Shown here piece after piece: positions 58,436 to 64,000 of a stretch of DNA of 64,000 bases. The stretch is taken from positions 20,018,515-20,082,514 of the forward strand of contig CM056385.1 of NCBI GenBank assembly GCA_029718625.1, given 5' to 3'. This stretch comes from Synaphobranchus kaupii. Its lineage: Eukaryota > Chordata > Actinopteri > Anguilliformes > Synaphobranchidae. The position numbers and the translations under genes were made by a program. Below the pieces are notes generated by a model. It saw nothing but the letters and a program-made list of their open reading frames with translations. It ran no database searches and was not told where the DNA came from. Positions within the stretch are counted from its first letter, which is position 1. Every line of letters starts with the position of its first letter.

Positions 58436-59071
58436 CCCATGCGGTGCTGCGACTACTTTCATCGGCCTGCAAAGTTTACTCTGTGCCTGTCTGTTGCGCG
58501 CGCACCGGTTTCAAAGGGACTGCATCTGCTTGGCATAAAAGGAAGCGAAAGAGGAAAACCGCGCTCTCGCTGCGGTAATTTTCATAAAAAATAGAAACAT
58601 TGCAGATCAGACAGGGAGAAGGAGTTGAGTCACAGCACCGGCGGAGGAATGCTATTCAAATTTCTTGCACCCGGGGGCCCCTCTGCTTGAATAATCACCA
58701 AGGAGTTTTTCTCTTTCTCTCAGTTTATTTTTTTATTTTTTGTTTGTTCTATCTCCGGTTAAATCTGCCAGGGTACCCGTCCTTCTTCTCTGCGCCCTGG
58801 TGCCACACCACGGCAGAGGCTGCAGGGAGCTGCGGCAAATGAAGAAGACGTCGCTTGAGCTGATTATCCACACGTGTTTCCAGCCTCTTCAGCCTGCCCG
58901 CTGGAAAATAAAGATGCAATCAAAGTTGGACTGTGCTGGAGGGAGGGGCCATTCCCGAGGGCAGGGAACGGGGTTCAGACATGATGAGGGTCATGATAGA
59001 AAATGATTTAAGACTTTTTAAGAATTCCCTGCAGGTCCTTGTGCTGCTCATAAAAACAGCCTCCTTAACAG
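58436..59071 (+). other. Candidate first exon of a host gene (5' UTR plus start)
   Basis: The stretch runs from the predicted TATA-directed start to CAG/GTGAGA, a near-consensus splice donor at 59071/59072. It is GC-richer than its flanks and free of repeats. A 55-codon upstream frame (58839-59006) overlaps the proposed start in another frame, a layout that would lower translation of the main frame. The gene would continue to the right in a large first intron, and no second exon is recognisable by 64000. Gene identity unknown. Confidence 0.3.
58981..59071 (+). CDS. Candidate N-terminal coding segment, signal-peptide-like
   Basis: From ATG at 58981 (purine at -3; a second ATG follows at once) the frame reads MMRVMIENDLRLFKNS then LQVLVLLIKTASLT, 30 codons plus one base, and meets a strong donor. 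A charged start followed by a Leu/Val-rich stretch and small residues resembles a secretory signal, and a phase-1 intron right after it is the usual arrangement in genes for secreted and cell-surface modular proteins. The lysine inside the hydrophobic stretch weakens this. I do not recognise the protein, and chance cannot be excluded. Confidence 0.28.
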
Positions 59072-59654
59072 GTGAGAGCAGGGCAGCTCCATTTTTTTAC
59101 AGCCGATGACGTTCTCCTTAGACTTGAGTCTGGGTTTAACATAATGTGGATTGAGCAGAAGATGTGACATCTAGGGTTTAGGGTCACATTTCCATAAGCA
59201 GGACATTATAAAATAAGGGAAAATATGCTGAACCTGTGGGTTGCCAACCTGACAGATGTATTGTATTTAGTGTCATCATTAAGGCAAAATAACGTTATTT
59301 TTGTTATTGATCAAAATTAGAATGCAGGTAGCCTAATGTACTTCGGATGAAGCTTGAACATGAGTTAATTGCATAATCAAACGAAATTCGTTAAACAAGC
59401 AGGCTAATTTGGCGTTTTCTAAGGTGAGACGGAAGCAATTGGTAGCTTATTCTCAGCTGTTGTAGGTGCTTTTAACAAAATTTAACCACATATATTTTGT
59501 AAATAGCACTGTCAGGAATTACCGGGAACTCATAATGGTTAGCCCGAATAATATTGATCATAGGCTACTATTGATCCATGTAGCCTATTCCTTGATCACA
59601 CTAAACACGCACGAGCATGTCTGTTTCGCCATCATAAGCAATCCGCCAAGGTGG
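59072..59654. other. Unannotated; possible start of a first intron
   Basis: No repeat or exon recognised after the donor. An ACATCTAGGGTTTAGGGTCAC segment holds a single pair of telomere-like TTTAGGG units, without an array. Confidence 0.3.
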
Positions 59655-59892
59655 AAAAGCAGGCTTTTAAAGGGAATGGGATATGACATTTTGATTGGTT
59701 TATTGCATGTCACGCCCCAAGGACACACCTATAATTAATGAAGAGACTAGGTTCAGCCCAGTTGCACCTTGCGCCGTGCTTAGCGCCCAAAAAACACGCC
59801 GTTAAAATAGCAAAAGTGGACTTGGACACGCCCTAAATGGACTTAGCGCCATGCGCTTAGACCAAGCGCCAAGATCGCCAAGATAGGGCCCC
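59655..59892. mobile_element. Harbinger-family terminal fragment
   Basis: AAAGGGAATGGGATATGACA, GTTTATTGCATGTCACGCCC, AATTAATGAAGAGACTAGG and TTAGACCAAGCGCCAAGATC lead to the end AAGATAGGGCCCC. This is the mirror image of the low-coordinate end of the 38705 element and matches the GGGCCCTATCTT start at 22813. Only one end is present. Confidence 0.6.
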
Positions 59893-60807
59893 ACACTACG
59901 AATCCCAAAAGATACTGCATCTGCAAACTGTTGTGACTTGTGCGTCTCCTCGATGGTGGCCTCTTCGTTTGGCTGTAACTTCTTACTTAGCTAGATGATA
60001 TAGACTGTAGCTGGCAGTAAATGCTTTCAATGGCACAATACAATGCACTCATTCGGTCCAATCTCAAAAATGCAGATCCATCTTCATAAGCAATCACGTT
60101 GTTTCCTTTCATTGTTTTCCATGATTCTCTTGATTTTCTCCAAGCAAGGTATTCACAATTTGATGTATTATCAATCATCATGCAACCATCACTTGGGCAT
60201 GTCACAGTCAACAATGAGAGATTGATTAATGCAATTGACTCTCAAAAGCAGTTACCCAGTATTCAATATCCAATTACGTTTTTAAAAGTACTGATATTTC
60301 CCAAGACAAAAATCCATACAGTTCTTTTTGATGGTGAGAATATTTTGCATCCGTTTTCAACTACTGTTCACAGCCTAGTTCGAGGATGAGGATAGCCATA
60401 TTCTGTCGACCGAGATGAAAACTAAAATTTAAAAAGACAATAAGTAAAGGTTTTCTTTCACTTTTGTACATTTGTCATTGCTTTGTTTAAAGAGATCCCT
60501 ATTGTGCTTGACATCTAAAACAATTTCACCTTTTGATGAATGTAGGAAAATATCATTTAACGACACAAGAGGGAAATAAATGTGATAGCTAAAAAAACTG
60601 GAACTCTAAAAAAAAAAACACTACAGAATTGTATCAATCCCTTTTGTTGATTTGAGCAGGTTTATTAAAAATATAGTAAAACATGCCATCTCACACAATG
60701 TATCAAATTCCCCCAGTAACAAATCAACATATTTCAAGAGTGAATGCTTAGAGAAAATGGAAGTGGGTCACAGGAGGAAATATGAATCTTATCAATTTTA
60801 GATTTGT
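59893..60807. other. Unannotated AT-rich sequence
   Basis: A 75-codon minus frame (59987-60214; CPSDGCMMIDNTSNCEYL, then AWRKSRESWKTMKGNN) ends in a normal stop and looks mildly protein-like, but no family, homologous neighbour or splice acceptor could be recognised. It may be an exon relic from a repeat. Confidence 0.3.
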
Positions 60808-60812
60808 GTGTG

Positions 60813-60858
<46 letters not shown>

Positions 60859-60967
60859 CTGCGTATGTGTGTGTGTGTCTGCGTATGTGTGTGTGTGTGT
60901 GTGTGGTGCGTGCCTGCGTGCGTGTGTCTGTGTGTGTGTGTGTGTCTGCATATGTGTGCGTGTCTGC

Positions 60968-61045
<78 letters not shown>

Positions 61046-61048
61046 TTC
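60808..61048 (+). repeat. Compound TG microsatellite
   Basis: About 240 bp of TG units broken by recurring TGTCTGCGTATG and TGTCTGCATATG interruptions, which suggest duplication of larger blocks rather than pure slippage. It generates Val/Cys and Thr/His open frames that are not genes. Confidence 0.95.
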
Positions 61049-61957
61049 TACTCTGCTGCTAAGATAGACAGCTGAGGGCTTTGGCAGATGATTGCTGATG
61101 GAAGCCTGCTGATGCATGTCCTAAAAAAGAGAGAAATGCTGTGAGCCTCAGTCAGTCTGTATTACCTTTTCCTCAGGAGGCCTAAGAGCAGATCCAATCC
61201 TTCTTTCTGTCCTCTGTCCTTTCCTCAATATACATCCTTGTATTTTAGGACTGCTGGTTTCAGAAGGGTCCCAACACAGTGTGACATTTTGGGCATGGAG
61301 GTTTTTTTTCTTTACAATGTGCCATAATCCCTTTAATCTCTCTTATTTGAATGACTAATTTGAGATGTTCTGTCTATATGTATTTTATGGAGCAGGGATG
61401 CCACATATCTCCCCACCTGATCAGACACTGCCTTGCTGCTGATTTAATACATTATGGACATGCATCTTGCTCTTATATATCAAATAATACATTGGGATTC
61501 GTTTTTTTTTTCCCATTATACTTTACAAGGGGGACACAATGTGAAAGGCCAGCCACCAGGACCTCAGGCATGTGTGATAATATGCAGACAATGACAGTAA
61601 TTATCCAGTGATTTCACTGAATTACAATGAAAAAGGGAACAAATTAAGGGCCAGTAGCTTTCCAGGAGTAACAAAAAAAAAAGAAAAGAAACCCATAGCC
61701 TACCCCAAGCTCGAGTCTAACCTAAACTACACTGAGAATGATGTACCAGTGCGGACAGCTACGCTGCAAAAACAAAGTATTAATGAGAACAATTACACGA
61801 GAAAAAAATATTCAGTCGATACATTTCAACTGTCTTTATGTTTTGATAATCGCAACTGATTCCTTTTTTGTCAGTGCAGCAACTGACAGCAGTAATTAAA
61901 CAATTGTAGTGTTCGCATCAGATCGACCTGCATTTAATTATAAAGTTAAAGAGACCT
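61049..61957. other. Unannotated spacer
   Basis: No gene or bounded repeat recognised. Confidence 0.4.
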
Positions 61958-62132
61958 GTGGTTGGGCGTAGCCTGTAGAGCGCTATCCACACGCTCATTG
62001 TGAGCCGCGATGTCGGCGGTTCGAATCTGACTGGGCGACCTTCTCTCCCTCTCTCTCGCTTCCCAGTCTTCCTGTCTCTTTACACTGCACTGTGCTCTCC
62101 AATAAAGCTGAAAAAGCCTTAACATATATATA
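61958..62132 (+). mobile_element. tRNA-derived SINE
   Basis: GTTGGGCGTAGCCTGTAGAG (A-box region) and GCGGTTCGAATCTGACTGGG (B-box and acceptor-like end) form a tRNA-like head, followed by CTCTCTCTCGCTTCCC, CTTTACACTGCACTGTGC and TCCAATAAAGCTGAAAAAGC. That is the usual teleost SINE body ending in a short A-rich tail and a TA run (62124-62136). The fold differs from a true tRNA, so it is not a tRNA gene. Confidence 0.75.
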
Positions 62133-64000
62133 TATATTTTTTTTTTAAAGTGAACCAGGGGAAAGTTTGAATCAGGGGGAAAGTTCCTGTAAAAGAAAAT
62201 GCAAAATGTTGTACCTCGTGCCTTCTGCAAGGGTTTTACTGACTTTCTGGTTTCGGGCTTGGTGTGCATCCCAATACTAGAAAAATGCACCCTCATCTAA
62301 TGTTGCTGATTAGGCTATACATATTAATTACAAATGGTTACAAATTGATTAATGTCTCGATGCAAGCTGCAATGTCAGGTATATTGTATATTGTACGTGC
62401 AACTACTTGTACTCAAGACATTCGGGCAGTTTTGCATACTTCCAGGTAGGAGACGAGTGGCAGTGGGGGAGTGGAGGAAAGGAGGAGAGGAGTGAAGATT
62501 GGGACACAGCCCTGGTTTGTACAGCATAAGCAGGAAGTAGAGCACTCGTAACAGGGCTAGCCAATGAGACCAGTGGCATAATCAACAGAAACATGTTGAT
62601 GAATAATTCATCTGAAAAGAGAACAGTACGTCGCAATTATTAAAACGTGGGGGGGGGGGGGGCAGGTGTGCCCACGATAAGCGGGGGTAGAAAACCTGCC
62701 TTCAAACACGACTGCCCTGTGCAGATGCTGAATCAAGCAGTAAGTCTTAACGAGGGGGAATTTCTTGCATGTCTCACCTGCTGGCACACCTGTGTTTTAC
62801 ATGAAAAATAAGAAACATGTTGGTCTAAAGTTCCTGATTAACTGTTTAAAAAATAATAATAACTTGAGCTGGTGCCCTGAATCAGTATAATTATTAGTTT
62901 GCATTGTCCTTAAACATCACTCACAAATATCACCAATTTATTTATGAATTCTTTCATCATTAACCATCCAGTACACGGCAAGATTAACAGAAAGTATTCT
63001 GCAGGAAATGAAAAGCCGTAAAGCACAATCTTAAATGAACAGTATGTCTCAAAATCAATCCGGGCCGTGGTTTCATTACGTTTGAAATAATCCAAACAGG
63101 CACTCTCCGAGCCTCAGATCTTTAGAAATCTGAGGCCTAGTAAATGAGTTTATACGATGAAAGGTTTCCCATGAATAACATTTACACCCTAATAACCTTG
63201 CTCTAAAACTACAAATGTGATAATTCATGTTGTTCGGCGTAAGCATAATTTGTTTTTCATTCACTTTTGTAATCACTGATCACCAGCCAGACTGGTTGTG
63301 AAAAAACAAAACAAACTTTCATTTGTAATTGTGTGTCTAAGCACAAAATGTCAATAACCCCAGGGCCTACATATTTCACATTGAAATGTGAGTCATTTAT
63401 TTGATACTGAGATTTTAATCTTCTATGTTTTGTTACATAAATTATTAAAGGTAAAATTACTGTTTATTAATCTCCCCATGAGCTGAGATTGTCGGTTGCT
63501 TACATTATTGCTGTAGGTGAAAGCCAACACCTAAGCTAGTAGAAAAATTCAAGTATTTATTTCATTTTCCTGAAACAAACTATCGAAAGAGACAGCTATA
63601 AGTTATGTAACATCTTAAAGCTGTGTGCGCTTTTGGGATTACTTTTATTAAGTGCACTGCTTTGACATTATGACTTTAAAAGCTGTTTTGATGGAGAAGA
63701 AAGAAGAAACTCAAATTGTATCCTCGAAAGTGATTAGGATCTCCGGTCAGTTTTTATATTTTATGGATTAAAAATTATTACCCCTGTTCAGCTCTTTTCT
63801 AAGATGAACAGTGCGCCACAATCATATTACTCTCAGTTTGCACTTTAAAAAAAGAATGAGTTTCAGCCAGACTCAAGTCCTACAACTGCTTTAATATAGG
63901 GATTCAGTGAACTTCAAAGTGCCTTAAAGAGCCATTCTGATGTCTTTTTCTCTCCCGTCACAATGAAAGTGCACTTTCTTTTATCTGTGACAAAGAAGGG
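62133..64000. other. Unannotated unique sequence to the window end
   Basis: A G-run lies at 62649-62662. TCTGAGG occurs as AGCCTCAGATC and AATCTGAGGCC at about 63110-63137, a short inverted repeat. The frames are short and unsupported. If the candidate first exon at 58.4-59.07 kb is real, this would be intron. Confidence 0.4.

Noticed and set aside
58276..58578. 100-codon frame in the candidate promoter region
   Set aside because: It would start upstream of the predicted TATA-directed transcript and has Arg/Cys-rich composition typical of CpG-rich noncoding DNA.
59150..59190. Telomere-like repeats
   Set aside because: Only two TTTAGGG-like units occur; no array.
59987..60214. 75-codon minus frame with mildly protein-like composition
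   Set aside because: I could not match it to any family or find splice context; it stays a note in the interval entry rather than a gene.
60734..61117. Cys/Val- and Thr/His-rich open frames
   Set aside because: Products of the TG microsatellite in every frame.
61958..62040. tRNA gene on the plus strand
   Set aside because: The head is tRNA-like, but it continues into a SINE body, and the arm pairing is poor.

Overview
This is a vertebrate nuclear window, almost certainly from a ray-finned (teleost) fish. The evidence is the repeat content: Tc1/mariner elements with salmonid-type ends, a V-SINE, LINE/SINE 3' tails of the eel UnaL2 type ending in TGTAA-like repeats, HARBI1-, hAT- and piggyBac-type elements, and many CA, CT, GA and TA microsatellites. 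Coding density is close to nil. I found no multi-exon host gene, no rRNA and no functional tRNA gene. The species cannot be named from the sequence.

Layout. 0-8 kb: unique DNA with a SINE, a possible conserved noncoding block (2.2-3.0 kb), a 15-copy 32-bp minisatellite (4261-4740), and a 1.77-kb probable solo LTR (5644-7411) bounded by AAAAT duplications and containing a 275-bp tandem duplication and repeated hairpins. 8-14 kb: a small hAT MITE with perfect 8-bp duplications, a decayed L1-like fragment, a 12-unit 16-bp repeat rich in AP-1-like sites, and unique DNA. 14.4-21.4 kb: dense nested transposons, namely a decayed Tc1 carrying a MITE that carries a second MITE, a palindromic Tc1 with Sleeping-Beauty-like ends, a Harbinger-like element with a LINE/SINE tail inside it, and a piggyBac-type foldback. 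22-37.5 kb: a 143-bp CT tract, a 51-bp satellite grown inside a Harbinger end, the C-terminus of a LINE ORF, a second piggyBac-type MITE, a 0.95-kb pyrimidine-rich satellite, and an 879-bp hAT foldback. 38.7-41.5 kb: a HARBI1 transposase relic split by a second LTR copy, then a 46-bp satellite running into a 500-N assembly gap. 42.5-50.6 kb: a 2.0-kb hAT element with a Harbinger MITE in the stop codon of its transposase relic, a 31-bp minisatellite, and a 3.0-kb piggyBac-like element keeping its acidic N-terminal exon. 50.6-64 kb: mostly unique AT-rich DNA with a near-intact V-SINE, a Tc1 3' end joined to the same palindromic core seen at 18 kb, and one candidate host promoter and first exon (58.4-59.07 kb) just downstream of a recent 162-bp tandem duplication.

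The genes do not form a pathway. The window reads as gene-desert or intronic DNA shaped by transposition. The best host-gene lead is the candidate first exon ending in a strong splice donor at 59071/59072, reading rightward. The most structured oddities are the hairpin-bearing LTR, the palindromic Tc1 core shared between unrelated Tc1 families, and several nesting events whose order can be read from target-site duplications.
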